From assembly GCA_964645775.1 (NCBI GenBank), contig CAZYBU010000014.1, positions 10,261-74,260 on the forward strand: a stretch of 64,000 nucleotides of DNA, in the 5' to 3' direction. The notes below the pieces were generated by a model. That model ran no database searches, had not been told where the DNA came from, and saw only the letters and a program-made list of their open reading frames with translations. This DNA is from CAZYBU01 sp964645775. GTDB lineage: Bacteria; Spirochaetota; UBA4802; UBA5550. A program made the translations under genes and the position numbers. Shown in pieces: positions 17,978 through 26,487 of the stretch. Every line of letters begins with the position of its first letter. The first letter of the stretch is position 1.

Positions 17978-19069
17978 ATGAAACTGATGATCTTGTGGCA
18001 CGCGGGGACCATTGATGTCTATTTTGACCGGTATACCGCCCTCAGACAATATTTTGAACAGATCCATGTTATAGTACCAGGGGGCTGGTGGGAAGTGCAG
18101 GATGTGCCGGAGGACCGGGACGGTATCTTCTTTATCAGAACATCCACCATCTTTGCTTTCCATCCTCTTGCCATTATTCATAAGCGGTTAAGAAAAATCA
18201 TCGCCGAGATTGAACCTGATTACCTCTACCTTCATGAAGAACCTCACTCCTTGAGCGCCTTCCAGGCCGCCCTTGTCGCCCGGCGGCTTTCCATTCCCTT
18301 CTGTGTCGACAGCGCCCTTATCAATATGCGTCTTTTCCTGAGAGGATGTAATCCCATGGAACAGTTTATCTACCGGAAGGCCGAGCGTATCTATTACCGG
18401 AACGAATCGTGTCGGGATATCCTGGTAAAACGGAACTGTCCGCCGGAGAAGCTTGCCGGTCCCATGCCGAACGGTGTCTCTACCCGGGCCTTCCGTCCAC
18501 TGGGCCTGGAAGAAAGGGAGAGCTTCCTTAAAAGAAGGGGCATCGATTCCCTGAAAGGCTTTATCATCGGTTTCGCCGGCCGTATCGTGCCTGAAAAGGG
18601 GATCGATCTGCTCCTTGAGCTTGCCGATGAGGATAGCCGTGTACGGGTCTGTCTCTGCGGGAACCTGGAAGAGGAAAAATACCGGGGACGCATCCTGGAT
18701 CATCCCCGGGTGGAATGGTTCGGAAGGCTTAACCGTGAAGAGCTGAACGCTTTCTACAATGTTTGCGAGATAACCGTCCTCCCCAGCCGGCCCACCCGGG
18801 GATGGACAGAACAATTTGGCAGGGTCCTCATCGAGTCGATCATGGCCGGGACACCCGCCCTGGGGAGCCGCGTAGGCATGATACCCGAAATTATCGGAGA
18901 GGAGAACACCTTTGATCCTCATTCATATAGTGAATTTCGTGAACGCATGTATGAATTCATGGATATCGACAGGAGGGAAAGTGTCCTGGCGGCCCAGAGG
19001 ACCCATGTTGAGAACACATATACCTGGGAGGTCATCGCCCGCCGGGTCTACGACGATCTTTCAGGATGA
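17978..19069 (+). CDS. Glycosyltransferase family 4
   Basis: The protein has 363 residues and a GT-B fold. The C-terminal nucleotide-sugar domain shows GFAGRIVPEKGIDLLLEL, the conserved arginine/lysine region, and the retaining-enzyme signature EQFGRVLIESIMAGTPALG with its Glu pair. The N-terminal acceptor domain starts MKLMILWHAG. No signal peptide or membrane segment is seen. Donor and acceptor cannot be read from sequence; a role in exopolysaccharide or glycolipid assembly is inferred from the convergent GumK-like gene, with which it overlaps by 9 bases. The ribosome site GGGAGAAG precedes the ATG. Confidence 0.87.
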   Translation: MKLMILWHAGTIDVYFDRYTALRQYFEQIHVIVPGGWWEVQDVPEDRDGIFFIRTSTIFAFHPLAIIHKRLRKIIAEIEPDYLYLHEEPHSLSAFQAALVARRLSIPFCVDSALINMRLFLRGCNPMEQFIYRKAERIYYRNESCRDILVKRNCPPEKLAGPMPNGVSTRAFRPLGLEERESFLKRRGIDSLKGFIIGFAGRIVPEKGIDLLLELADEDSRVRVCLCGNLEEEKYRGRILDHPRVEWFGRLNREELNAFYNVCEITVLPSRPTRGWTEQFGRVLIESIMAGTPALGSRVGMIPEIIGEENTFDPHSYSEFRERMYEFMDIDRRESVLAAQRTHVENTYTWEVIARRVYDDLSG

Positions 19070-20182
19070 CAGGGAATACCTCTTTCCATCCTCAACAAGT
19101 TTCCGGGCCAGGTCTTCCCAGCTGTTTACCTTTTCCGTCACCCGGTTGTGATTAAAAGAGAGGGCGTTTTTCAGGGCGTGATTTATGCTCTCTGGATCTT
19201 CGGGTCGGTAGTAGAATACATGGTCACGTTCCATGGGAATAAAATCGGGCGCTATGATTGGAAGCCCGGCATGGGTGTATTGCAGTATCTTAAGGCTGTC
19301 ACTGAAGGCGGCCGCTCCCGGCGTATTCTCCCGGGCGGCAAGACCGACGTCGGCATGAAGAACGTAAGGCGCCAGTTGTTCAAAGGGAACCTCCCCGTAG
19401 AGGTGAAGGTTCTCCCTCTTCTCGAGTCCCGGGTGGTCACCGAAAATGTGGAAGTGTTTGTCAGGATGTTTTTCGACAGCATATTCGAGAAATTCCCTGT
19501 CAAGATGCACGTTCCCGATGAAGACGTAATTATTCCCGGTTGCATAGGGGTTGGGATAATCCCTGTCATAAATGGTCTTGTCTATTCCGTGAAGGTGGCG
19601 CTCTATGGGAACATTTCCATAAAGATCCCGGAATAATCTTTCAATGTAGGATGAGGGCACGCTTATCAGGTCAAAGGAACCGGCTATCTCTCTTTCCTTT
19701 TTCAGGACGACAGGGTGGGGCCGCTTGATGCGGAGATCATCGGAAACCCGGTAGACATATATTGCTCCTGGATTAAATCTTCGGATCCGGTCGAAGAGTA
19801 GAAGGCCACTGCTGCTTTCGAAGATGACCAGGTCGAACCGATTGCGTAATTCATCTTCTCCGGGCATGGAAAATTTTCCGTAATGTCTGAACAGGAGCCC
19901 GCTCAGGAAATTCAGGAGAGAATTATGGGCGTTCATGGGATGCCACAGCGTGTACCAGACATAGCTCTTAAGACCCGGTTTCTCCTCGATCCAGCGATTG
20001 ATCCTGTTCCTGTCCACGGGATTATTTCTGTAATAGCTTTTAAGGGTCCCGACCGGGCTTTTCCCAACGCTCAGAAAGTAGACTTCCCACTCCATTCGAT
20101 AAAAAGCCTCGGCAAGCATGTGGAAACCGGCCCTCCGGGTAGAACGATAGAGATGACTCGATATCAGCAGGACAGATGACAT
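19061..20182 (-). CDS. GumK-like (GT70) glucuronosyltransferase
   Basis: The protein is about 373 residues from ATG 20182, chosen for GGAGGG five bases upstream; a TTG frame opens earlier. The pattern follows Xanthomonas GumK closely: an opening LLISSHLYRSTRRAGFHML, then VWYTLWHPMNA, LVIFESSSGLLL, YVYRVSDDLRI, IGNVHLDREF and SLKILQYTHAGLPIIAPD. GumK adds glucuronic acid from UDP-GlcA to a lipid-linked trisaccharide at the inner membrane face during xanthan synthesis. Here no other gum gene is present, so the donor may be the same but the polymer is unknown. It is convergent with the GT4 gene. Confidence 0.78.
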   Translation of the reverse strand: MSSVLLISSHLYRSTRRAGFHMLAEAFYRMEWEVYFLSVGKSPVGTLKSYYRNNPVDRNRINRWIEEKPGLKSYVWYTLWHPMNAHNSLLNFLSGLLFRHYGKFSMPGEDELRNRFDLVIFESSSGLLLFDRIRRFNPGAIYVYRVSDDLRIKRPHPVVLKKEREIAGSFDLISVPSSYIERLFRDLYGNVPIERHLHGIDKTIYDRDYPNPYATGNNYVFIGNVHLDREFLEYAVEKHPDKHFHIFGDHPGLEKRENLHLYGEVPFEQLAPYVLHADVGLAARENTPGAAAFSDSLKILQYTHAGLPIIAPDFIPMERDHVFYYRPEDPESINHALKNALSFNHNRVTEKVNSWEDLARKLVEDGKRYSLSS

Positions 20183-20266
20183 TTTAACCCTCCGAATAGA
20201 AAAAGAAAACGGGTACAAAGATCATCTGATTCCTGGAGTGTCCAGCGGATTAATTGAAATGAAAAA

Positions 20267-20295
20267 TTGACAGAATCCTGTTAATGTCGTACTAT
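20267..20295 (+). promoter_or_regulatory. Strong sigma70-type promoter for dodecin
   Basis: TTGACA (20267-20272), a 17-base spacer and TACTAT (20290-20295) form a near-consensus promoter. The expected start of transcription is near 20302, giving a leader of about 35 bases before the dodecin ATG. Confidence 0.75.
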
Positions 20296-20336
20296 GGAAG
20301 TATGCTTTGGTTAATCTATTAACACAGGAGGAGAGT

Positions 20337-20540
20337 ATGGGTAGTGCGTACAAGGTAATAGACGTAATCGGGACCAGTGAAAAATCCTGGGAAGATGCTT
20401 CAAAGACAGCCGTGGATACCGCCGCAAAATCGGTTAAAGATCTCAGGATCGCGGAGGTAGAAAAGCTCGACATGAAGTTTGAAGATAATGTCCTTCTTTA
20501 CAGGGCAAGGTTAAAGCTGTCGTTTAAGTATCAGGATTAA
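20337..20540 (+). CDS. Dodecin, small flavin-binding protein
   Basis: The protein has 67 residues, the usual length for dodecin. The sequence MGSAYKVIDVIGTSEKSWED, the segment TAAKSVKDLRIAEVEKLDMK and the final ARLKLSFKYQD fit the beta-alpha-beta-beta dodecin fold, which assembles into hollow dodecamers that store or buffer flavins. The ATG follows AGGAGGAG, and a near-consensus promoter lies just upstream. It is followed after 76 bases by murB, itself a flavoenzyme, but linkage is not proven. Confidence 0.92.
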   Translation: MGSAYKVIDVIGTSEKSWEDASKTAVDTAAKSVKDLRIAEVEKLDMKFEDNVLLYRARLKLSFKYQD

Positions 20541-20616
20541 GATCATCCGGAGATAGTCATTGACAGAAACCGTCTCCACTCTCTCCTGTTCTCCAATCCA
20601 TGGAGAGAGAAGCGTA

Positions 20617-21537
20617 ATGAATAAAGAAGAGAGAGTGGGGGCGCTTGCCTCCGGGATGACTCACCTGGGGCGCGTGCTTCTGGATGAGTCGATGGCGGAG
20701 TATACTACGTTTAGAACCGGAGGACCGGCAGATCTACTGGTGGAGCCGGACAGTCGGGATCACGCCCTGGAGGCCTTTCGACTCGGCAACATCTCGGGTC
20801 TGCCCCTTACCCTGATCGGCCGGGGTTCCAACCTTCTGGTAGGCGATCTCGGTATTCGGGGTATTGTGCTTCGAATCGGTGATCGCTGGAGTGAGCAGCT
20901 CCGGGAAGAGGAGGGCCTTCTGTATGCTCCCGCTTCTTTTCGGAAGGAGGACTTCATCGAACAGGCCCTGGAACTGGGGTATGGAGACGTAGAGTTCATG
21001 GCCGGCATACCCGGTAATATCGGCGGAGGAATAATCATGAACGCCGGGACCTATATGGGTACCTTTGCCGATGTTCTTGAGGCGGTTGATGTCGTTCTTC
21101 CCGGTGAAAAGCCTGCTCGCCGGAACATCGAGAAGGACCAGGTGACCTACCGCAGCATGGGGCTTCCGGAAGGGGCGCTCGTTCTGGGAGGATGGTTCAG
21201 ACTTCCCCGGATAGAAGACCCGGAGCGGATACGCCGGGTTATTGACGAGGTCCTGGAGGACCGTAAGAAAAAGCATCCACTGGAGTATCCCTCGGCCGGT
21301 TCCATTTTTAAAAATCCGCCGGGACATTCTTCCTGGAAACTGGTTAATGATGCCGGACTCAAGGGTTTCCGCGTGGGTGGAGCCATGGTTTCGGAACTGC
21401 ATACCAATTTTATCATAAACGCCGGGGGAGCCACTTCCGATGATATCCGGCGGTGTATAGAGACCGTGCAGGAACGGGTATTCAGTACCTTCGGGGTGTC
21501 TCTGACAACCGAGGTCAGGATGTTGGGGGAATTTTAA
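20617..21537 (+). CDS. murB: UDP-N-acetylenolpyruvoylglucosamine reductase
   Basis: The protein is 306 residues from ATG 20617 (GAGAGAGAA upstream); a TTG at 20560 would add 19 residues. This FAD-dependent enzyme makes UDP-N-acetylmuramic acid for peptidoglycan. Motifs are TTFRTGGPADLLVEP, GRGSNLLVGD, GIPGNIGGGIIMNAGTY, the catalytic-serine loop EYPSAGSIFKNP and the terminal TTEVRMLGEF. The SAGSIFKNP form without the extra loop is that of type II (Gram-positive-like) MurB. It is followed 4 bases later by the exonuclease-WYL gene. Confidence 0.95.
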   Translation: MNKEERVGALASGMTHLGRVLLDESMAEYTTFRTGGPADLLVEPDSRDHALEAFRLGNISGLPLTLIGRGSNLLVGDLGIRGIVLRIGDRWSEQLREEEGLLYAPASFRKEDFIEQALELGYGDVEFMAGIPGNIGGGIIMNAGTYMGTFADVLEAVDVVLPGEKPARRNIEKDQVTYRSMGLPEGALVLGGWFRLPRIEDPERIRRVIDEVLEDRKKKHPLEYPSAGSIFKNPPGHSSWKLVNDAGLKGFRVGGAMVSELHTNFIINAGGATSDDIRRCIETVQERVFSTFGVSLTTEVRMLGEF

Positions 21538-21541
21538 TATC

Positions 21542-22372
21542 ATGGGTTTACCCGATCCTGCTACCCCGCTTAATGAGATCGACTTTTGCGTACTTGACCT
21601 GGAAACAACGGGACTTTCTCCCCTGATATCCGCGATTGTGGAAGTGGGGGCTATCCGTTTCAGGATGAATGGAGAGGAAAAAGAGGTCTTTCATTCCCTG
21701 GTGGACCCGGGGCGTCCCATCCCGCCCGACATCATATCCATTCACGGTATTAATGACGCCATGGTGAACGGCGCCCCATCTTTCAAAGATATCTCCAAAG
21801 AACTTGAGCTCTTTCTCGATAAAACGGTCCCTGTTATTCATAATCCCATCTTTGACCTGGCCTTTCTCGAGGCGGCGGGATGTACCGGTCATGTGGCCCT
21901 GGACACGCTCCGCCTCGCCCGGCGTTTTCTTCCCGGAAGACCCGGTTACCGTCTGAACCAGCTTGCCGGCAGTTCGGGAAAGGACCTGCGGTTTCACAGG
22001 GCTCTCGATGACGCTCGGGCATGTAAGGGAATCTTCATGGAGATTATCAGCGCTGCCGGTATCGATTCCTCAGGGAGCCTGGAGGGTTTTTTAAGAATTA
22101 TGGGTAAACCTGTGCGATCGACTCTCAGGAAGCGGAACAGAGGAAAATGGCTGTCAAAGGGTGGAGAGGAGGGTATCCTGGTGATCCGATATCGGGATGT
22201 ACGGGGGCTGGAAACGGAACGGGCCATTCGACCCCTGGAGAGGTACAGCCGGGGAAAAAAGCGGTATCTGCGTGCATACTGTTACCTTCGGGAAGAGGAA
22301 CGTCTGTTTTCAGAGGATAATATTCTTGAGAGTCGGAAGGATGAGCGGATCAGTGGCAAAAAAGAGTTTTAA
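21542..22372 (+). CDS. DEDDh 3'-5' exonuclease fused to WYL domain
   Basis: The protein has 276 residues. Residues 14-180 are a DnaQ/epsilon-type exonuclease with all acidic and histidine ligands visible: FCVLDLETTGLSP (Asp19, Glu21), HNPIFDLAFLEAAG and FHRALDDARACKGIF. Residues about 200-262 have the pattern of a WYL domain: VIRYRDVRGLETERAIRPLE, then KKRYLRAYCYLREEERLFSE. WYL domains bind ligands or nucleic acids in DNA-damage and defence regulators. A fusion to a stand-alone exonuclease suggests a nuclease whose activity or targeting is governed by that module. It follows murB by 4 bases and converges with the arsR gene, overlapping it by 23 bases. Confidence 0.85.
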   Translation: MGLPDPATPLNEIDFCVLDLETTGLSPLISAIVEVGAIRFRMNGEEKEVFHSLVDPGRPIPPDIISIHGINDAMVNGAPSFKDISKELELFLDKTVPVIHNPIFDLAFLEAAGCTGHVALDTLRLARRFLPGRPGYRLNQLAGSSGKDLRFHRALDDARACKGIFMEIISAAGIDSSGSLEGFLRIMGKPVRSTLRKRNRGKWLSKGGEEGILVIRYRDVRGLETERAIRPLERYSRGKKRYLRAYCYLREEERLFSEDNILESRKDERISGKKEF

Positions 22373-22637
22373 TGGTCTTCATGAGGGTCAGGATGGTGTC
22401 GTCTTTCAAGGTATAATACATGTAATTGGCTTCCTTTCTGCGATTGATAATTCCCGCCTTGCGGAGCACAGTCAGGTGCTGGGATATGTTGGAAATGGTT
22501 GAACCGAACTGTTTCTCAATTTCGCCTACATTCTTTTCTCCATCCATCAGGAAGCAGAGTATCTTCATTCTGATAGGATGGGCCATCGATTTGAGAAGCT
22601 CGGATGCAATTTCAACCTGATCGTTATCGAACATCAT
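22350..22637 (-). CDS. ArsR-family transcriptional regulator
   Basis: The protein has 95 residues and a winged helix-turn-helix: LKSMAHPIRMKILCFLMDGE, recognition helix GSTISNISQHLTVLRKAGI and wing RRKEANYMYYTL. The ELCVCDL metal-site motif of arsenic/cadmium sensors is absent, so it is probably one of the metal-independent members (redox, sulfur or biofilm type); one Cys sits in KILCFL and one near the C-terminus. Two ATGs (22637, 22634) are possible. It has its own promoter (22674-22702). The 3' end overlaps the convergent exonuclease gene. No obvious target lies in the same operon, so autoregulation is likely. Confidence 0.9.
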   Translation of the reverse strand: MMFDNDQVEIASELLKSMAHPIRMKILCFLMDGEKNVGEIEKQFGSTISNISQHLTVLRKAGIINRRKEANYMYYTLKDDTILTLMKTIKTLFCH

Positions 22638-22673
22638 GACGCTACCTGTTTAAGTATTTTATTATGTAAATGA

Positions 22674-22702
22674 TATATGAGAGAGCAGGGCGCTTTTGTC
22701 AA
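22674..22702 (-). promoter_or_regulatory. Sigma70-type promoter for arsR
   Basis: Read on the minus strand: TTGACA, 17 bases, CATATA. An AT-rich stretch between the -10 box and the start codon is a plausible autoregulatory operator. Confidence 0.55.
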
Positions 22703-22717
22703 ATGAATTTTACGATT

Positions 22718-23047
22718 TCAGGCACTTTTGCGACGGCTTACCACCCGGATATCCGGGGAAAAGTACTCCATAAGATTGAGGAGCACAAGGAGCCGTTCAA
22801 CCGTGTAGGAGAGGTGCAGATGCAGCTGCCCCCCCTCTGTCCGAAGTGTGTGGCGGGCATGGATAAGAAACCCGATAAAGGATGAATGAATGTTATGTGT
22901 CTGGCTCAGATCAAAAACCATGTTTCGATTGCCGCTGATGGAATGGAAGGTCTCCGCATATTCCGATACCGCATCGAAGCTGATACTTTCGGGAAAAACC
23001 CAGGTTGAGTCTATTATCGGTTCCTGTTTTGTACCCATGGCGTCCAT
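22718..23047 (-). CDS. STAS-domain protein (anti-sigma factor antagonist-like)
   Basis: The protein is about 109 residues from ATG 23047 (23038 is an alternative). The fold pattern is STAS: strand IIDSTWVFPESISF, helix, then strand NMVFDLSQTHNIHSSFIGFL. The serine pair in HSSFIG occupies the site that is phosphorylated in SpoIIAA/RsbV. A second strand is GGQLHLHLS. STAS proteins switch partners with anti-sigma kinases and are reset by SpoIIE-type phosphatases, two of which are in this window. There is no neighbouring kinase or sigma factor. It is divergent from panP. Confidence 0.75.
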   Translation of the reverse strand: MDAMGTKQEPIIDSTWVFPESISFDAVSEYAETFHSISGNRNMVFDLSQTHNIHSSFIGFLIHARHTLRTEGGQLHLHLSYTVERLLVLLNLMEYFSPDIRVVSRRKSA

Positions 23048-23187
23048 CCGTTGACTTGATTGTTTCGGGTTCTCTGTTATTATCGGACGAAACTGTGAAA
23101 GGTTAACCAAATTAATGGCGGATCTCCAGCAATAAAACTTCTTGCAATATGGCCTCACAGATCGATGATGTTACCGGAAGGATTTGT

Positions 23188-24912
23188 ATGAATCTACGAC
23201 ATGAAAGTGACAGGCCGGATTTCCGCCGGGCGGACATCGACCAGGTCCGCAAGCTCTTTATTATGCCCGATTCTCCGGATAAGTTCCTTGAGTTCGGGTA
23301 CGAGCTTCTCGATCTCATCCACAGCTTCTTTCAGGAGAAGGAAGGAATTCACAGTTCCATTTCCCTTCCCGAGCTCGGTAAACTCTTCTCTGACGCGGAG
23401 TTTCCGCGGGAGCCCCGGCTTCTTTCTGACGTTCTACAGGAGATAAAGAACCGTATTATCGCCCATTCCGTCAAGGTCGGCAATCCCTATTATATAGGTC
23501 ACATGACCAGCGCCATCCCTTATTTCATGATCCTTCTGGAGATGATCATTGCCGCCCTTAACCAGAACCAGGTGAAGATAGAGTCAGCCAAGGCGTCGAC
23601 TTATGTTGAGAGAGAGCTGATCGCCTGGATGCACCGTTTCGTCTATAACCGAAAAAAACGATTCTACGAGACAACCATCCAGAACCGGGATGTTTCACTC
23701 GGTAACGTCACCATGGACGGAACGATGGCAAACATGACGGCCCTCCTTGTCGCTCGCAACAAGGCCTTCCCGGCCAGGGGCACTTTTCCCGGTGTTCGAA
23801 GGGCCGGTGTGGCAGAGGCCCTCCGCCATTACGGGTACCATCGGGCCGTGATAATTGTTTCCAGGAGAGGACATTATTCCATTGATAAGGTGGCCCGGGT
23901 CATCGGTATCGGCGATACCAATGTTCTTCGGATACCGGTTGATGAAAACAATCGCATGGATATCAATGAACTGAAGCGGGTATGCGAAAACATCGAGTTA
24001 GAAAACAGGGAGGGTCAGACCCGTACATTGATTATGGCTATCGTGGGGATCGCGGGAACCACTGAGACAGGGAATATCGACAACCTGAAAGAGATCGGGC
24101 GAATCGCCAAACAGCACAGGACTTATTTTCACGTGGACGCCGCCTGGGGCGGGGGACTGATGCTGGTGGATGAGTATCGATATCTTTTCAATGGTATTCA
24201 ACAGGCGGATTCCGTTACGGTCGACGCTCACAAGCTCCTTTACTGTCCGGTCTCCATGGGGATGGTCCTTTTTCGAAACGAAAAGGACCTCCAGAATATG
24301 AGGCACTACTCCAATTATATCATTCGCCCCGACTCGGTCGACCTGGGGCGTTTCACCCTGGAAGGTTCACGTTCTTTTGCGTCCCTGAAACCGTGGGCCA
24401 GCCTGAAGATTATGGGGCAGAAGGGATTCAAACTTCTCTTTGACCACGCCTTCCAGGTGACATCCAGTCTCAGAGGCCTCGTGGAGGCTCATCGCAACTT
24501 CGAGGCCATGAACCAGCCGGAGCTTTTTATCTTTAATTACAGGTTTGTCCCTGAAAAGACCGGCCAGAAGCTGAAGTCTCTGATGGTCGCGGCGGGTGAC
24601 ATCAATCGTCCGAGAAAGACCATTGACACGCGGATGATGGAGGCCCGTTCGCGGATATACCGTATCAACGAGGTCCTGAATGATCTGAACGTGGAGCTTC
24701 ATAAGGCCCTGCGCGAGGAGGATACCAGCTTTGTTTCAAGGACCACTCTTGATTCTCCGAAATACAGGTATCAGGATATCGTAATACTACGGTCCGTTTG
24801 CATTAATCCCCTTACGGATAGTGAGATCCTCAGAGAAATAATAGACTCTCAAAATCGACTTGGAATGAAGATATATCGTGCGGAATTCAGCGGTTTGCTT
24901 GATCGTCTGTAG
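23188..24912 (+). CDS. panP: PLP-dependent decarboxylase, PanP-type (aspartate 1-decarboxylase)
   Basis: The protein is about 574 residues from ATG 23188 (GGAAGG six bases upstream); ATG 23149 lacks a ribosome site. It belongs to the group II decarboxylases, with pyridoxal lysine in VTVDAHKLLYCP and cofactor Asp in HVDAAWGGG. The order GHMTSAIPYFMILLEMIIAA, NQVKIESAKASTYVERE, AIVGIAGTTETGNID and GRFTLEGSRS resembles the PanP family described in Vibrio, which makes beta-alanine for coenzyme A instead of the pyruvoyl enzyme PanD. Glutamate or another acidic amino acid remains possible as substrate. The next gene overlaps its end by 35 bases. Confidence 0.8.
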   Translation: MNLRHESDRPDFRRADIDQVRKLFIMPDSPDKFLEFGYELLDLIHSFFQEKEGIHSSISLPELGKLFSDAEFPREPRLLSDVLQEIKNRIIAHSVKVGNPYYIGHMTSAIPYFMILLEMIIAALNQNQVKIESAKASTYVERELIAWMHRFVYNRKKRFYETTIQNRDVSLGNVTMDGTMANMTALLVARNKAFPARGTFPGVRRAGVAEALRHYGYHRAVIIVSRRGHYSIDKVARVIGIGDTNVLRIPVDENNRMDINELKRVCENIELENREGQTRTLIMAIVGIAGTTETGNIDNLKEIGRIAKQHRTYFHVDAAWGGGLMLVDEYRYLFNGIQQADSVTVDAHKLLYCPVSMGMVLFRNEKDLQNMRHYSNYIIRPDSVDLGRFTLEGSRSFASLKPWASLKIMGQKGFKLLFDHAFQVTSSLRGLVEAHRNFEAMNQPELFIFNYRFVPEKTGQKLKSLMVAAGDINRPRKTIDTRMMEARSRIYRINEVLNDLNVELHKALREEDTSFVSRTTLDSPKYRYQDIVILRSVCINPLTDSEILREIIDSQNRLGMKIYRAEFSGLLDRL

Positions 24913-25903
24913 TTTACTCTTCTTTCCGGCCCAGAAGGCCTTTCCGGAGAAGGGGGGAGACCTGTGGCTCAAGGATGGAAGGATCTACCGGTGCCGGGGC
25001 GGGAAAGAGGTTTTGCCGGTTTCCGGGATACTCGCTTTTCACAACAGGGGAGATTCCATTTTCTACATCCGAAAGGAGGGGGCCGGGGGAGCCCTTATAG
25101 CCGGTTTCGCTCCTTCCTCGTCTTCCAGGCCGTTAGAGAAAAGGCTTCCCCTTGACGGTAAGGATTACCGGGTCCTCTCCCTCCAGGGCTGGGAGCACCT
25201 TCTCTATTTTTTGGCCCGCAGGAAGGGTGAAGAATTCCCTTTTTTATACAGGGTAAACCTGAACGAGAGGACTATCCGGGGGCTCCGCAGGGTGGTCGAC
25301 TTTCGACTATCCGGGGCCCAGCCGGTCATGATACGTCCCGGGGATAAGGAGAGGGGCTATCTCCTGGTTCTGGGACGAAAGAAGGTCCCTCTTCAGGGGG
25401 AAGCCGCTCCCGGCATAGAAGAGATAAGGGAAAACATGTTCTGTGTTGTCCGCTCGGATGATACCCGGGAACTTGTCGATCTGGCAACGATGACAAGTCT
25501 CGCCCAGTACGCGCCCGGCGTCACCTTTGCCATGCCGGAAGACTATAATCTGGTGGTGGAAGTCAGGTCCCCTCCGCGCGAGGAGGATTACCGTTCGGGC
25601 CGGGCAGAGCTTCCCGTCTACTACCGGCTGTTTGTTGACGGAAAGGAATCAGGAAGGACAGAGACGGGTCCCGCTTCGACAACCAGGAGCGCGCGAATTA
25701 TGCTTACCGCCGGAAGGTATTACCGTCTCCGTCTGGAGAGATGGGAACTCAATTCAGCGAGGGAGAGATATGTCCGTTCCAACAATATCAATCAGCCCTC
25801 GGCTATTCGCCTCTATCTGCCCCATAACCGGATTATCGAGTATGAAGTCCTTGAGGGGAAAGGTGGATATTCCCACCATACCCGCCCCCTGGTAGCGCGT
25901 TAA
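24878..25903 (+). CDS. Secreted protein of unknown function
   Basis: The protein has 341 residues and begins at GTG 24878, inside the end of panP. The N-terminus has a signal peptide (RNSAVCLIVCSLLFFPAQKAF) without a lipobox, so it is exported to the periplasm or beyond. The mature part is mainly beta-strand, with a glycine-rich N-half and many Arg. The C-half (YNLVVEVRSPP, ELPVYYRLFVDGKESG) looks like a beta-sandwich. No catalytic motif is recognisable. The overlapping start suggests translational coupling with the decarboxylase, but no shared pathway is evident. A heat-shock promoter follows. Confidence 0.72.
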   Translation: MRNSAVCLIVCSLLFFPAQKAFPEKGGDLWLKDGRIYRCRGGKEVLPVSGILAFHNRGDSIFYIRKEGAGGALIAGFAPSSSSRPLEKRLPLDGKDYRVLSLQGWEHLLYFLARRKGEEFPFLYRVNLNERTIRGLRRVVDFRLSGAQPVMIRPGDKERGYLLVLGRKKVPLQGEAAPGIEEIRENMFCVVRSDDTRELVDLATMTSLAQYAPGVTFAMPEDYNLVVEVRSPPREEDYRSGRAELPVYYRLFVDGKESGRTETGPASTTRSARIMLTAGRYYRLRLERWELNSARERYVRSNNINQPSAIRLYLPHNRIIEYEVLEGKGGYSHHTRPLVAR

Positions 25904-25930
25904 AAAATCGATATTTTTTTCATCCTGCTA

Positions 25931-25959
25931 TTGACGATTTCCCTTTTCCTGTGTATTTT
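25931..25959 (+). promoter_or_regulatory. Sigma70-type promoter of the hsp20 operon
   Basis: TTGACG at 25931-25936, a 17-base spacer and TATTTT at 25954-25959. The predicted transcription start is just before the CIRCE operator, the usual layout for HrcA control. Confidence 0.7.
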
Positions 25960-25974
25960 TAATCTGTAACGTTG

Positions 25975-26001
25975 TTAGCACTCACCTCTATCGAGTGCTA
26001 A
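25975..26001. promoter_or_regulatory. CIRCE operator (HrcA binding site)
   Basis: TTAGCACTC at 25975-25983 and GAGTGCTAA at 25993-26001 are separated by exactly 9 bases, a perfect match to the CIRCE consensus; the symmetry extends by one base each side. HrcA binds CIRCE and releases it on heat shock. It is usually found before groESL or hrcA-grpE-dnaK, so its use for an hsp20 operon is less common. Confidence 0.96.
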
Positions 26002-26016
26002 CAAGAGGAGGTTTCC

Positions 26017-26463
26017 ATGAGCATAAAAAAAAATAACAATGTTGCCAGGCCGGAGAGGGACTTTGATCGCTTTCGGACCAGTCTTAATACACTTTTTAAT
26101 GACTTCTTCGAAGGTGATATAAACCGGCTGAGAGAGACATCCTGGCAACCTGCCATGGATGTTGAATTGGGAAATGACGAAATTATTGTATCTGTCGAGC
26201 TTCCCGGTGTGAAAGAGGAAGATATTACCCTGACGATCGAAAAAGGGTACCTTACGCTCAGTGGCAGGAGAGAACGGCATCTTGAGAAAGAGAAGGGTAA
26301 AAGGTTCTTCTCCGAACGATGCTTCGGTACTTTCCAGAGGTCGGTCAGATTGCCCCGGGACGTTGATGTAGACAGGGTACAGGCGAACCTTTCTAAGGGT
26401 ATTCTGGAAATCAGGATCCCCGGAAAGGTGAAGGAAGAACCCAAAAGAATAAAGGTTGAATAG
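26017..26463 (+). CDS. Small heat-shock protein, Hsp20/alpha-crystallin 1
   Basis: The protein has 148 residues and follows GAGGAGG. The N-terminal arm is about 45 residues. The alpha-crystallin domain (about 47-138) begins WQPAMDVELGNDEIIVSVEL and includes LPGVKEEDITLTIEKGYL and SVRLPRDVDVDRVQA. The GILEIRIPGK strand and a short tail follow. It acts as an ATP-independent holdase that keeps unfolding proteins soluble. It is the first of three tandem hsp20 genes behind CIRCE; gaps of 24 and 11 bases indicate one transcript. Confidence 0.95.
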   Translation: MSIKKNNNVARPERDFDRFRTSLNTLFNDFFEGDINRLRETSWQPAMDVELGNDEIIVSVELPGVKEEDITLTIEKGYLTLSGRRERHLEKEKGKRFFSERCFGTFQRSVRLPRDVDVDRVQANLSKGILEIRIPGKVKEEPKRIKVE

Positions 26464-26487
26464 ACCGAAGGAGCAAGGAGGTTACCC

